From: Nitrospirota bacterium
Lineage (GTDB): Bacteria > Nitrospirota > Nitrospiria > JACQBZ01
Assembly: GCA_016198945.1 (NCBI GenBank)
Contig: JACQHO010000066.1
Span: forward strand, 1-8,228
Direction: 5' to 3'
DNA length: 8,228 nt
In this document: piece after piece, positions 1-7,145 of the stretch
How the letters are laid out: each line of letters opens with the position of its first letter
Position numbering within the stretch: the stretch's first letter is position 1
Program-made: the position numbers and the translations under genes
Notes under the pieces: generated by a model
What the model saw: the letters and a program-made list of their open reading frames with translations, nothing else
What the model was told of the DNA's origin: nothing
The model's database searches: none

Positions 1-588
1 GGCCATGGAGACACGGGCGTTGATTCCCACAAGGAGCTTCCCCGCGTCCCGCATGGGCTCCAGCGCCTGCAGGAGGTGGAACTTCGGCCGTTCGCGCACA
101 CGATCCGGAACGGCCTGGCCTCGATCATGACGGCGCATGTGGTCTACTCCGCGCTGGATCCCGATGCTCCGGCCACTCTTTCCAAGCGGATCATCACCGG
201 TCTGCTTCGTGAGCGGATGGGCTTCAAGGGGGTCGTGGTGACGGACGATCTCGAGATGGCCGCGATCTCGGATCTGCACGGGCCGGGCGAGGCGGCCGTG
301 AAGGCGATCGAGGCCGGCGCGGATATCGTTTTAATTTGTCACGACGAGGACAAACAGGTCACGGCGATGGAAGCCGTGGCACAGGCCGTGAAGAAAAAAC
401 GAATCAGCGAGGCCCGGATCGAGCAGTCCCTCCTTCGAATCCTTCAGATCAAGGAAAAATTCATCCTCCCTTATCATCCGGCCGACCCAGCCAAGATCAA
501 AGAGGTTGTCGGCTGTGCCTCTCACAAACACCTTCTGCAGGAATTCAAAGAAAAGACCGAAGCCCCCGCGGCTGTCAAGACGACCTGA
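1..588 (+). CDS. nagZ: Beta-N-acetylhexosaminidase NagZ (GH3), C-terminal part, cut by the window edge
   Basis: The frame is open from base 1 to a TGA at 586-588 (195 codons), so the start lies outside the window; the GTG at 76 is an internal codon. The first codons read GHGDTGVDSHKELP. This is the flexible loop of NagZ, in which the D-S-H (codons 8-10) supplies the catalytic Asp-His dyad that acts as general acid/base. Further on, GVVVTDDLEM carries the glycoside-hydrolase-family-3 nucleophile, the first Asp (bases 244-246). AGADIVLICHDE is also typical of the family. Known members are cytoplasmic and remove GlcNAc from 1,6-anhydro-muropeptides during cell-wall recycling. The visible part ends with an ordinary helical tail and shows no frameshift. 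The gene converges on the CopD-like gene, with 24 nt between stop codons. The family assignment is firm; the exact in vivo substrate is inferred. Confidence 0.92.
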   Translation, partial: GHGDTGVDSHKELPRVPHGLQRLQEVELRPFAHTIRNGLASIMTAHVVYSALDPDAPATLSKRIITGLLRERMGFKGVVVTDDLEMAAISDLHGPGEAAVKAIEAGADIVLICHDEDKQVTAMEAVAQAVKKKRISEARIEQSLLRILQIKEKFILPYHPADPAKIKEVVGCASHKHLLQEFKEKTEAPAAVKTT

Positions 589-612
589 ACGCCGGTTGAG
601 TTGGTTTGTAAA

Positions 613-1086
613 CTACGACTTCACAAGGTAGGCCGCGATCAGGACGATGACGAGGCCGAGGGCGAAAATCGTGTCGGAGACCCAGTCCGAGGCTCGCCCC
701 GGCGGTTGCGATGAAGCCCCGGACGGGATCGCGCGCGCGGGAGCCATCCCGACGTCGTGAATCGCCGTCAGCCCGATCACGATCAGGACAAAAAGAAGCT
801 TGAGCATCAAGACCGCCCCCCAGGCCGATTCCATCCGCGCCGACCCGCCTTCGTTGATCAGGAGGACGATGCCGGTCACCAGGAGCGTCGCGAGGCTGAG
901 CCACCGAAGGGTTTTATAACGGGAGTCCATCCGGACGAGTATGCCGGTCAGGAGATCCTGACCCTTGGCCGGCGGGGAGATCCCCGCCAGGGAAGGTCTC
1001 AGCACCAGCCGGTGGAAAATCATGCCGCCGACCCAGGCCACGGCCGCGACAAGATGAATCCAGATCAGCAGGGTCGAAGGCAGCAT
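613..1086 (-). CDS. CopD-family four-helix membrane protein
   Basis: This is a 157-residue hydrophobic protein with four predicted membrane helices, at about residues 5-27, 58-77, 90-110 and 137-155. The N-terminal pattern IHLVAAVAWVGGMIFHRLVLRP (H11, W18, G20-G21, H25) and the K96...H110-D111 segment in helix 3 match the CopD domain found in copper-resistance and copper-uptake proteins, where membrane His residues are thought to handle metal. The ATG lies 2 nt after the TAA of the RNase G gene and has no clear Shine-Dalgarno sequence, so translation is probably coupled to that gene by reinitiation. It is the last gene of the minus-strand cluster. No CopC-like or other copper gene is visible nearby, so a copper role is only a family-level guess. 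A HemJ-like protoporphyrinogen oxidase is a less likely alternative, because it shares an H-x6-W type first helix. Confidence 0.7.
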   Translation of the reverse strand: MLPSTLLIWIHLVAAVAWVGGMIFHRLVLRPSLAGISPPAKGQDLLTGILVRMDSRYKTLRWLSLATLLVTGIVLLINEGGSARMESAWGAVLMLKLLFVLIVIGLTAIHDVGMAPARAIPSGASSQPPGRASDWVSDTIFALGLVIVLIAAYLVKS

Positions 1087-1088
1087 GC

Positions 1089-2756
1089 TTATAACGTCAC
1101 GATGTCGTACTGTTCGATGTGAAGGTTTGAGTCGGCCTTGATGATCACCTTTTTGTGGAACTCCCGCTCCAATTCCTCGATGCTCTGGCGCTCTTCGTCG
1201 TAGAGCAGATTGGCCACATCCGGATGAACGCCCATGACGATCTTTTTATTCCTGGGCGAACTTCCGATTTTTCGGATCTCGCGGAACAGCTCGTAGCAGA
1301 CCGTCATGGCCGACTTGGTGTAGCTGCGGCCTTCGCAATAACTGCAGGGCTCGCACAGAATCCGAAGAAGATCCTCGCGCGTGCGCTCGCGCGACATCTC
1401 GACCAGGCCGAGCTCCGAGATGCGAAGAATCCGGCTCTTGGCCCGGTCCTTGCTCAGGGCCTCCTGCAGAACGTTGTAAACCTTCTCGCGGTTCCGCTCC
1501 CGTTCCATGTCGATAAAATCGATCACGATCAGCCCGCCGATATTCCGGAGCCGGAGCTGGTAGGCGATCTCCTTCACCGCCTCCAGGTTGGTTTTCAGGA
1601 TGGTATCCTCGAGATGCCGCTTGCCCACGAACCGGCCGGTGTTGACGTCGATCACCGTCAGGGCCTCGGTGTGATCAATCACGATATACCCGCCGGATTT
1701 CAGCCAGACCTTCCGGCCGAGCGCCTTGGAGATTTCCAGCTCGATCTCAAGGTTTTCAAACAGCGGCTCCTCCCGGTCGTACAGCTCGACGCGCGAACTG
1801 AGATCCGGCATAAAGGTGTTGACGAATTCCCTGATCCGCTCGTATTCCGCCTTGGCGTCCACGATCAAACGGTCCACCTTGTGGGTGAACAGGTCCCGGA
1901 TCGTGCGGAAAATCAGGTCGAGGTCGTTGTGCAACATGGCCGGGGCCGAGAGCGTTTCTTTTTTCTTCAGGGTATTCTTCCAGACCAGGTCCAAAAAGGC
2001 CATGTCGGCCCGGACCTCGTCCTCCGTCATTCCTTCGCTGACTGTCCGGACGATGTATCCCGATCCCGGTTTCCGGAGCCGGTAGATCAGGTCCTTGAGG
2101 CGGCCGCGCTCGTCATCCCTCCCGATGCGCCTCGAGACGCCGACGTGATTGACGTTCGGCATGAAAACCAGGTACCGACCCGGCAGCGAGATGTACATCG
2201 TGACGCGCGGGCCCTTGGTTCCCATGGGCTCCTTCGTCACCTGCACCATGATTTCCTGGCCTTCCTGCAGCAGGTCCTCGATGGACTTGCTCCCGCGGCG
2301 GGGCTTCGGCCGCCTCGGCGGGCGGGTTTCGGTTTCTGGGGATTCGCGCTCGGCGGTTTCTTCGACCGCCGGCGTTTCCTCATCCCCTCCGCCGACCGCG
2401 TCTGAAGGCGTCATCGGCTCGGCTTCGGCCGCCTCGGCGGTTTCCGCGACATCGGCGCCTTCGGGCGGTTGCGGCGCCTCTTCTGTTTTTTCCTCTTCCT
2501 CCTCCAGAAACCGGGCATAGTCGTCCGTCTGAGCGGTGATATCGTCGACATAGAGAAACGCGGCCCGCTCCTGCCCGATGTCTACAAAAGCGGCCTGCAT
2601 GCCGGGCAGAACCTTCACGACGCGGCCTTTATAGACGTTTCCGACGATTCCCTGATCTTTGCGGCGATCAATGTAGAGCTCCGTGAGCACCCGGTTTTCC
2701 AGAACGGCCACTCGGGTTTCTTCACGTGCGGCGTTAATGACGATTTCATTTGCCAT
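1089..2756 (-). CDS. rng: Ribonuclease G/E family endoribonuclease
   Basis: This 555-residue protein has the catalytic core of RNase G/RNase E, which cuts single-stranded, AU-rich RNA in rRNA maturation and mRNA decay. The S1 RNA-binding domain begins near residue 36 (GNVYKGRVVKVLPGMQAAFVDIG) and resumes near 158-200 (GTKGPRVTMYISLPGRYLVFMPN). An acidic, Pro/Ala/Glu-rich insert lies between them at about residues 84-156. The two metal-binding aspartates are D370 in VIDVNTG and D413 in VIDFIDM. C471-SY-C474 in CEPCSYCEGR fits the zinc-link that joins protomers in this family. It is slightly longer than E. coli RNase G because of the insert, and it lacks the long C-terminal scaffold of RNase E, hence the symbol rng. 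The ATG follows an AGAGGA at 2769-2764 with 7-nt spacing. It lies 55 nt after rodA and 2 nt before the CopD-like gene. Confidence 0.95.
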   Translation of the reverse strand: MANEIVINAAREETRVAVLENRVLTELYIDRRKDQGIVGNVYKGRVVKVLPGMQAAFVDIGQERAAFLYVDDITAQTDDYARFLEEEEEKTEEAPQPPEGADVAETAEAAEAEPMTPSDAVGGGDEETPAVEETAERESPETETRPPRRPKPRRGSKSIEDLLQEGQEIMVQVTKEPMGTKGPRVTMYISLPGRYLVFMPNVNHVGVSRRIGRDDERGRLKDLIYRLRKPGSGYIVRTVSEGMTEDEVRADMAFLDLVWKNTLKKKETLSAPAMLHNDLDLIFRTIRDLFTHKVDRLIVDAKAEYERIREFVNTFMPDLSSRVELYDREEPLFENLEIELEISKALGRKVWLKSGGYIVIDHTEALTVIDVNTGRFVGKRHLEDTILKTNLEAVKEIAYQLRLRNIGGLIVIDFIDMERERNREKVYNVLQEALSKDRAKSRILRISELGLVEMSRERTREDLLRILCEPCSYCEGRSYTKSAMTVCYELFREIRKIGSSPRNKKIVMGVHPDVANLLYDEERQSIEELEREFHKKVIIKADSNLHIEQYDIVTL

Positions 2757-2763
2757 CTTGATT

Positions 2764-2769
2764 TCCTCT
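2764..2769 (-). promoter_or_regulatory. Ribosome-binding site of rng
   Basis: AGAGGA (reading down from 2769 to 2764) sits 7 nt before the ATG at 2756-2754. It supports this start and shows that rng can be initiated independently even though it lies in the same cluster as rodA. Confidence 0.7.
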
Positions 2770-2780
2770 AAATACGTGCT

Positions 2781-2805
2781 GGGGACAGATTTTAAATCTG
2801 TCCCC
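2781..2805. repeat. Near-perfect 25-bp palindrome between rodA and rng
   Basis: Two 12-nt arms, GGGGACAGATTT and AAATCTGTCCCC, flank a single central base with no mismatch. It begins 6 nt after the rodA stop and ends 24 nt before the rng ATG, so any operon transcript would carry it as a stable hairpin just upstream of the rng ribosome-binding site. On the + strand the hairpin is followed by TCTTTTTT and would look like an intrinsic terminator. In the direction of the genes it is preceded by that A-rich tract and followed by AGCACGTATTT, with no U-run, so it should not stop the operon. Palindromes of this GGGGACAGAT type resemble dispersed REP-like elements linked to REP-associated tyrosine transposases in some genomes; I recall this from general familiarity and cannot check it here. 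Confidence 0.85.
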
Positions 2806-2811
2806 TCTTTT

Positions 2812-3930
2812 TTAATAAAATAGCATAAAGCGGCGCATTTTGATATTCAATAACAGGCCCAGTCCGGCCATGGTGGTCAAGATCGAATTCCCCCCGTAGC
2901 TCATCAGCGGCAGAGGGATCCCGACGACCGGCGCCACGCCCAGGGTCATGCCGATATTCACGGCGAGGTAGAAGACCAGGACCGAGACGATGCCGGCCGC
3001 CATAAAGACGCCCAAAAGATCCTTGGCCTTGGAGGCCACGTCAATTCCCCATCCGATTAGAAGAAAATACAGAATCAACAGCAGGAAGACGCCCACAAAC
3101 CCCCACTCCTCGGCAAAGACGGCGAAGATGAAATCGGTATGACCTTCCGGAAGGAAATTGAGCTGGCTTTGCGTCCCGCCGAACAGTCCCTTGCCGAACC
3201 ATCCGCCCGACCCGATCGCGATTTTTGACTGAAGGGCGTGATAGCCCCGGCCCATCGGATCCAGCGCCGGATTGGTGAAGGCGATGAGCCGGTTCCGCTG
3301 ATAGGGTTTCAGCGCGTTCCAGAAAATCTCCCAGACGAATGGAAAGGCCATCAGCGATATGAGAATCGAGAAGCCGACCGTCCTGGATCGCAATCCGATT
3401 AAAAAAACCAGGACCGTGAAGATGAACAACAGAACCAGGGCCGTCCCCAGATCCGGCTGTTTTAAGACCAAGAGCAGCGGAACGGCCACCCACAGACCCG
3501 GAACGATCAATTCCTTCAGGCTCAAACCCTGGAGCCGGGTCCGGGTCGAGAAATAGCGAGCCAGAACCAGAATCACGAAGAGCTTGATCCATTCGGACGG
3601 CTGAACATCAAAAAAGCCGAGCGACAGCCACCGTTGCGCGCCCATCCCGGTCCGCCCGACCAGAAGCACCATGACCAGGAGAATCACGCAGCCGGCATAT
3701 AGAAAGAGGCTCCATCGGGCGATCTCGTGATAATCGATGGAGGCCGCGATAAAAAAGACGATCAGACCCAGCGAGATCCAGATCATCTGCTTGGCATAAA
3801 TGGGCAGGTGTGATTTGGATGAAACGGCATAGGTGACGGTGTAGATCGACAGCACCCCGAGACTTAAAATCGAGAGCAGAACGACCACGAACCAGCCGTC
3901 AAAGCTGCTGATGAATCTCCGGTCCAACAT
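2812..3930 (-). CDS. rodA: RodA, SEDS-family peptidoglycan glycosyltransferase of the elongasome
   Basis: This is a polytopic membrane protein of 372 residues with the full set of SEDS motifs: GAQRWL, QPSE, KQPDLGTA, QRNRLIAFTNP, QSKIAIGSGGWFGKG, FLPEGHTDFIFAVFAEE and VGIPLPLMSYGGNS. The Asp in GHTDFIF (D266 from this start) matches the essential catalytic Asp of RodA/FtsW. It polymerises lipid II into glycan strands together with PBP2. I chose the ATG at 3930-3928 because a GAGGAG lies 10 nt upstream (3946-3941) and the resulting length is typical of the family. A TTG at 3948 would add six residues, but it lies right beside that Shine-Dalgarno and has none of its own. The gene overlaps the end of mrdA by 32 nt, suggesting coupled synthesis of RodA and its partner PBP2. 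It ends with TAA just before the palindrome upstream of rng. Confidence 0.96.
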   Translation of the reverse strand: MLDRRFISSFDGWFVVVLLSILSLGVLSIYTVTYAVSSKSHLPIYAKQMIWISLGLIVFFIAASIDYHEIARWSLFLYAGCVILLVMVLLVGRTGMGAQRWLSLGFFDVQPSEWIKLFVILVLARYFSTRTRLQGLSLKELIVPGLWVAVPLLLVLKQPDLGTALVLLFIFTVLVFLIGLRSRTVGFSILISLMAFPFVWEIFWNALKPYQRNRLIAFTNPALDPMGRGYHALQSKIAIGSGGWFGKGLFGGTQSQLNFLPEGHTDFIFAVFAEEWGFVGVFLLLILYFLLIGWGIDVASKAKDLLGVFMAAGIVSVLVFYLAVNIGMTLGVAPVVGIPLPLMSYGGNSILTTMAGLGLLLNIKMRRFMLFY

Positions 3931-5737
3931 TCTTGAGATACTCCTCAATCACCCGCTTTGCCGGAGGGGCGGCCGTCTCTCCGCCGTGGCCTCCGTTTTC
4001 AATGAGGACCGCCACCGCGATCTGCGGATTCTCGACCGGCGCGAAGGCAATGAACCAGGCATGATCTTGAAACTCCTTGGGCAGGGATTTCGTTTCAACG
4101 CCCGGTTGGATTCCAACCACCTGCGCCGTCCCGGTTTTCCCGCCGATCGAAACCATTTTCGACCGCGCGGCGCTGCCGGTGCCGTGCGGTTCCGAGACCA
4201 CCCCGCTTAAGGCCTGTCGGATCAGGTTGAAGGTCTCCCCGGCCATCTGGACCTTGCCGATTCGAACCGGCGGAAACTCAAACAGCCGTCCGGTGGCCCG
4301 GTCCCGGATCGCCTTGATCAGGTGCGGCTGATACCGATCGCCCGCCATGGCCACGGTGGCCATGAGGCTTGCCATCTGGACCGGCGTCACGGTGACGAAC
4401 CCCTGTCCGATCGAGACCGACAACGTCTCTCCGGGATACCAGGGCTCTCCCTTGGCGCGGTTTTTCCATTGGGGGGTCGGGATGTTGCCCGATTTCTCGG
4501 AGGTCAGCTCGATCCCGGTGGGCCGTCCCAATCCGTAGCGGAACGCAAAATCGGCCAGACGTTCGATGCCCACCCGTCTTCCCACCTCGTAGAAGAAGAC
4601 GTCGCAGGATTGGACGATTGCGGAGTGCAGATCCATCAGGCCGTGGCCGCCCCTTTTCCAGTCCTTGTAAATCCGTCTGCCGAAAAGCATCCCTCCGGTG
4701 CAGTTGATCTCTTCCTCCGGCGTCACTTCCTTTGTTTCGAGAGCCGCGGAGGAGACGACCAGTTTGAAGGTCGATCCCGGTGGATACTGACCCTGCGTGG
4801 CGCGATTGGTCAGGGGATGTCCCGGATCGGAGGAAAGCGCCTCCCATTCGGCGGACGACAGACTCTGTGAGAGTTGATTCGGATCGAAGGCGGGGCGGCT
4901 GACCATCGCCAGGATTTCGCCGTTGCGGGGGTCGATCGCCACGATCGTTCCGGCATCCTTTCCAAGGGCCTCTTCCGCGGCCTTCTGGACCTTGAGATCG
5001 ATCGTCAAATAGAGATCGTTGCCCGATGCCGGTTCCTGAACGCGGAGGACCTTCATCTCATGCCCGACGGCGTCGACTTCGATGATTTTTTGGCCGACCC
5101 GGCCGCGGATATGAGCGTCATAGGTTTTTTCGATGCCGTTTTGACCGACCGACGTTCCGGGAAGGACGCCGCTGTTTTCCGGAGTCTGAAGCTGCGCCGG
5201 GGAGATCTCTCCGACGTATCCGAGGAGATGCGCCGCAAGCGGGCCGTAGAGATAATTTCGCTGCGGCTCGGGCGCCAAAAGCGTTCCGGCGAGGTCCAGA
5301 CGGTGAGACTCGATCATCCCCACTTCCTTGAGCGACAGACCCTCTTTGATCCTGACCGGCATGTACGGCACAAAGTTCTTGCGGGATCGAATCTTGCGCT
5401 CCAACTCGTCACGGTCCAGTTGGATCAGACCGGCCAGCCGGTCGAGCAGGGCGTTTTTATCCGCGATGTCCTCCAGCACCAGATAGAGGTTGAAGCTCGG
5501 TGAATTGTTCGCGAGCAATTCGCCGCGGCGGTCGAAGATCAGCCCTCGGGGCGGCTGGATATAGACCACCCGGATGCGGTTGCTCTCGGACTGTTCTTTG
5601 TAGTAACTTCCCTTCGTGATCTGGAGGTACCAGGCCCGCAGCAGCAGCGATAGAAAGATTACGACAATCCCGATCATCAGATAACCCAGGCGGCCCTGAA
5701 TCTCTTGGGGATTATCGGAGGATGTATAAAGGTCCAT
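3899..5737 (-). CDS. mrdA: Penicillin-binding protein 2 (class B PBP, elongation transpeptidase)
   Basis: This 612-residue protein has the normal class B PBP layout. There is a short cytoplasmic N-terminus, one membrane anchor at about residues 17-35, a dimerisation/pedestal region beginning with PPRGLIFDRRGELLA (residues 62-76), and a C-terminal transpeptidase domain. The three active-site motifs are complete: S322-TF-K325 in PPGSTFK, S377-C-D379 in the SxN/SxD position, and K534-T-G in GGKTGTAQV. It forms the 4-3 cross-links in lateral wall synthesis and is the target of mecillinam in E. coli. Residues C346, D359, H365 and C378 are placed to form a zinc site like that described for other PBP2 proteins. 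The ATG is 9 nt after the mreD stop with only a weak Shine-Dalgarno, consistent with coupling. It overlaps rodA, its glycosyltransferase partner, by 32 nt. Confidence 0.97.
   Translation of the reverse strand: MDLYTSSDNPQEIQGRLGYLMIGIVVIFLSLLLRAWYLQITKGSYYKEQSESNRIRVVYIQPPRGLIFDRRGELLANNSPSFNLYLVLEDIADKNALLDRLAGLIQLDRDELERKIRSRKNFVPYMPVRIKEGLSLKEVGMIESHRLDLAGTLLAPEPQRNYLYGPLAAHLLGYVGEISPAQLQTPENSGVLPGTSVGQNGIEKTYDAHIRGRVGQKIIEVDAVGHEMKVLRVQEPASGNDLYLTIDLKVQKAAEEALGKDAGTIVAIDPRNGEILAMVSRPAFDPNQLSQSLSSAEWEALSSDPGHPLTNRATQGQYPPGSTFKLVVSSAALETKEVTPEEEINCTGGMLFGRRIYKDWKRGGHGLMDLHSAIVQSCDVFFYEVGRRVGIERLADFAFRYGLGRPTGIELTSEKSGNIPTPQWKNRAKGEPWYPGETLSVSIGQGFVTVTPVQMASLMATVAMAGDRYQPHLIKAIRDRATGRLFEFPPVRIGKVQMAGETFNLIRQALSGVVSEPHGTGSAARSKMVSIGGKTGTAQVVGIQPGVETKSLPKEFQDHAWFIAFAPVENPQIAVAVLIENGGHGGETAAPPAKRVIEEYLKNVGPEIHQQL
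3941..3946 (-). promoter_or_regulatory. Shine-Dalgarno that decides the rodA start
   Basis: GAGGAG on the minus strand lies inside the 3' end of mrdA, 10 nt before ATG 3930. It favours this ATG over the upstream TTG at 3948. The spacing is a little long but acceptable, and ribosomes finishing mrdA would already be at this site. Confidence 0.65.
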
Positions 5738-5746
5738 GCCGGATGC

Positions 5747-6268
5747 TTACCCTAAACGAGGTCGAAATGGAGACGGATCCGTCCCGTGCTTTACGGTGTT
5801 CAGCCGGGCCATTCCGGCCCAAAACAACATTCCCCCTGCGACGGTATTGTACAACGCTTCGGGCAGCATCGTCCAACGGAAGGCGTCCATTAAAACCACC
5901 CCGCCCAGAAGCCATTGATGGAAGAAAAAAACCATCATTCCGGAGAAGATCGACAATAAAAACACGATTCCCATCGTCAGGATGGCCGTGATGTTCAGAA
6001 AAAACCGTCCCAGCAGTCCGGACAGCAGTCCCACCATGGCCTGGACGGCAGTGGTGAGACCCAAAGGCCCTCCCGAGAAGAAGTCCAGCATCATCCCCGT
6101 TGCCAATCCGGCCGCCAGGCCGTTGATTTCCCCCGCATAGAAACCGGTGAAGTAGACCAGAAGAAGCGGAAGATTCGGTTTGACGGAATGCAGACTGATC
6201 CCGTGCAGCCAGGTGGTCTGGACCGGGACCAGCAACAGGATGATCATAAAATAAATCCACCGGTTCAT
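5747..6268 (-). CDS. mreD: MreD, inner-membrane rod-shape-determining protein
   Basis: This is a very hydrophobic protein of 173 residues with about five or six membrane helices. The segment KPNLPLLLVYFTGFYAGEI followed by GLAAGLATGMMLDFFSGGPLGL (residues 30-71) is the conserved core of MreD. The C-terminal 20 residues are polar and basic. MreD binds MreC and helps regulate the RodA-PBP2 pair. The ATG overlaps the mreC stop in an ATGA arrangement (4 nt). The nearest good Shine-Dalgarno, GGGAGG at 6289-6284, is about 15 nt away, so translation probably depends on termination-reinitiation from mreC. It is followed 9 nt later by mrdA. Confidence 0.94.
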   Translation of the reverse strand: MNRWIYFMIILLLVPVQTTWLHGISLHSVKPNLPLLLVYFTGFYAGEINGLAAGLATGMMLDFFSGGPLGLTTAVQAMVGLLSGLLGRFFLNITAILTMGIVFLLSIFSGMMVFFFHQWLLGGVVLMDAFRWTMLPEALYNTVAGGMLFWAGMARLNTVKHGTDPSPFRPRLG

Positions 6269-7125
6269 TTTCGGTTTCCGAATCCTCCCTTCGCGTCCGG
6301 GCGGGGCGGTCCGTCGAGCGAGGTGATCACCAGGACTTCCTCCAGGGTTGAAAAGTCCACGCCGGGGATCACCTCGGCTTGTTGGAAAAGGTCCAGGTCT
6401 TTTTTGGCGGGCCGACCGAGCGTGCCGATCAGAAGCCCCTTGGGAAAACTGCCCGTCAGGCCGGACGTCAAGACGAGGTCGCCCTCCTTCGCCTCCGACA
6501 GCAGTGAAAGATATTTCATCCGCGCCAGCCCCTTCTCCGTGCCTTCCACCAGTCCTTCATCCCGGGTGCGCTGAACGAGAGCGGCCACGGCGCTGTTTCG
6601 GTCGGTCATCAGGAGAATTTGGGAAACGGCCGGCTCCGCTTTGATCACGCGCCCGACCACGCCGGCGGGCGTGATGACGCCCATCTCGACCGCGACGCCG
6701 TCCCGACGGCCTTTATTGATCAGCAGCGTTCGGTACCAGTTGGACGGATCGCGCCCGATGACGGCCGCAGTCACGGCGCGATAGTCCGCCTCCGTCTTGA
6801 GATCCAGAAGTTGAAGAAGTCGTTCATGGGCCTGGGCAGCCTCCTGAAGCCGGATCGTTTCATTCTGCAGCCGCGCCAGATCCTGCTTCAATCGTTCATT
6901 TTCACGCCGGACCGAGACCAGGTTGATGTATCCATTCCAGATGTTTCCGAATCCGCCCCCGATCCAGGCCATGCCCTTTTGCAGTCCGGAGATCAAAAAC
7001 ACCACGGGGCGGCCGAGAAAATAGATGGGACGCTTCTGCATCTCTGGAAAAAGGAGGGCGGTGACCAGAAGGACGATCAGAAACAGAATGATGAACCGTC
7101 TGTAATTTATAATTTGCCGAAGCAT
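6265..7125 (-). CDS. mreC: MreC, periplasmic scaffold of the elongasome
   Basis: MreC links the cytoplasmic MreB filaments to the periplasmic wall-synthesis enzymes and activates PBP2. This 286-residue protein has the usual plan: a single membrane helix near residues 11-27, a coiled coil at about 72-110 (VRRENERLKQDLARL...), and a two-part beta-barrel domain from about 115 to 270. The barrel contains the family hallmark VIGRDPSNWYRTLLINKG and later LVLTSGLTGSFPKGLLIGTLG. The tail after residue 270 is Pro/Gly rich. The gene starts 20 nt after the mreB stop; a weak AAGG lies close to the ATG. It shares an ATGA overlap with mreD. Nothing is missing or out of place. Confidence 0.96.
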   Translation of the reverse strand: MLRQIINYRRFIILFLIVLLVTALLFPEMQKRPIYFLGRPVVFLISGLQKGMAWIGGGFGNIWNGYINLVSVRRENERLKQDLARLQNETIRLQEAAQAHERLLQLLDLKTEADYRAVTAAVIGRDPSNWYRTLLINKGRRDGVAVEMGVITPAGVVGRVIKAEPAVSQILLMTDRNSAVAALVQRTRDEGLVEGTEKGLARMKYLSLLSEAKEGDLVLTSGLTGSFPKGLLIGTLGRPAKKDLDLFQQAEVIPGVDFSTLEEVLVITSLDGPPRPDAKGGFGNRK

Positions 7126-7145
7126 GGCCTTTTTGCTTGCAGGGG

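Noticed and set aside
76..588. GTG at 76 as the start of a short 170-residue gene
   Set aside because: The frame continues upstream to base 1 and encodes the NagZ catalytic loop there, so the gene is a truncated nagZ and not a small separate protein.
1155..2405. Long + strand open frame (about 416 codons) opposite the RNase gene
   Set aside because: It lies entirely antisense to a gene with clear catalytic motifs. Its translation is rich in His, Asp, Arg and Val with no recognisable domain, and long antisense frames are expected in GC-rich coding DNA.
2781..2820. Palindrome as the terminator of the mre-rodA operon
   Set aside because: In the direction of the genes no U-run follows the stem; the T-run is on the other side and would only serve + strand transcripts.
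3931..3948. TTG start for rodA giving six more residues
   Set aside because: The TTG immediately abuts the Shine-Dalgarno that serves the ATG at 3930 and has no ribosome-binding site of its own; the ATG gives a standard RodA length.
4874..5503. Antisense frame of about 209 codons inside mrdA
   Set aside because: It is opposite a well-conserved PBP2 coding region and has no family resemblance; treated as a shadow.
5712..6260. Second minus-strand frame overlapping mreD
   Set aside because: The mreD frame has the conserved MreD core and helix pattern. This alternative is a +1/-1 shadow with a polar, Arg/Gly-rich composition.
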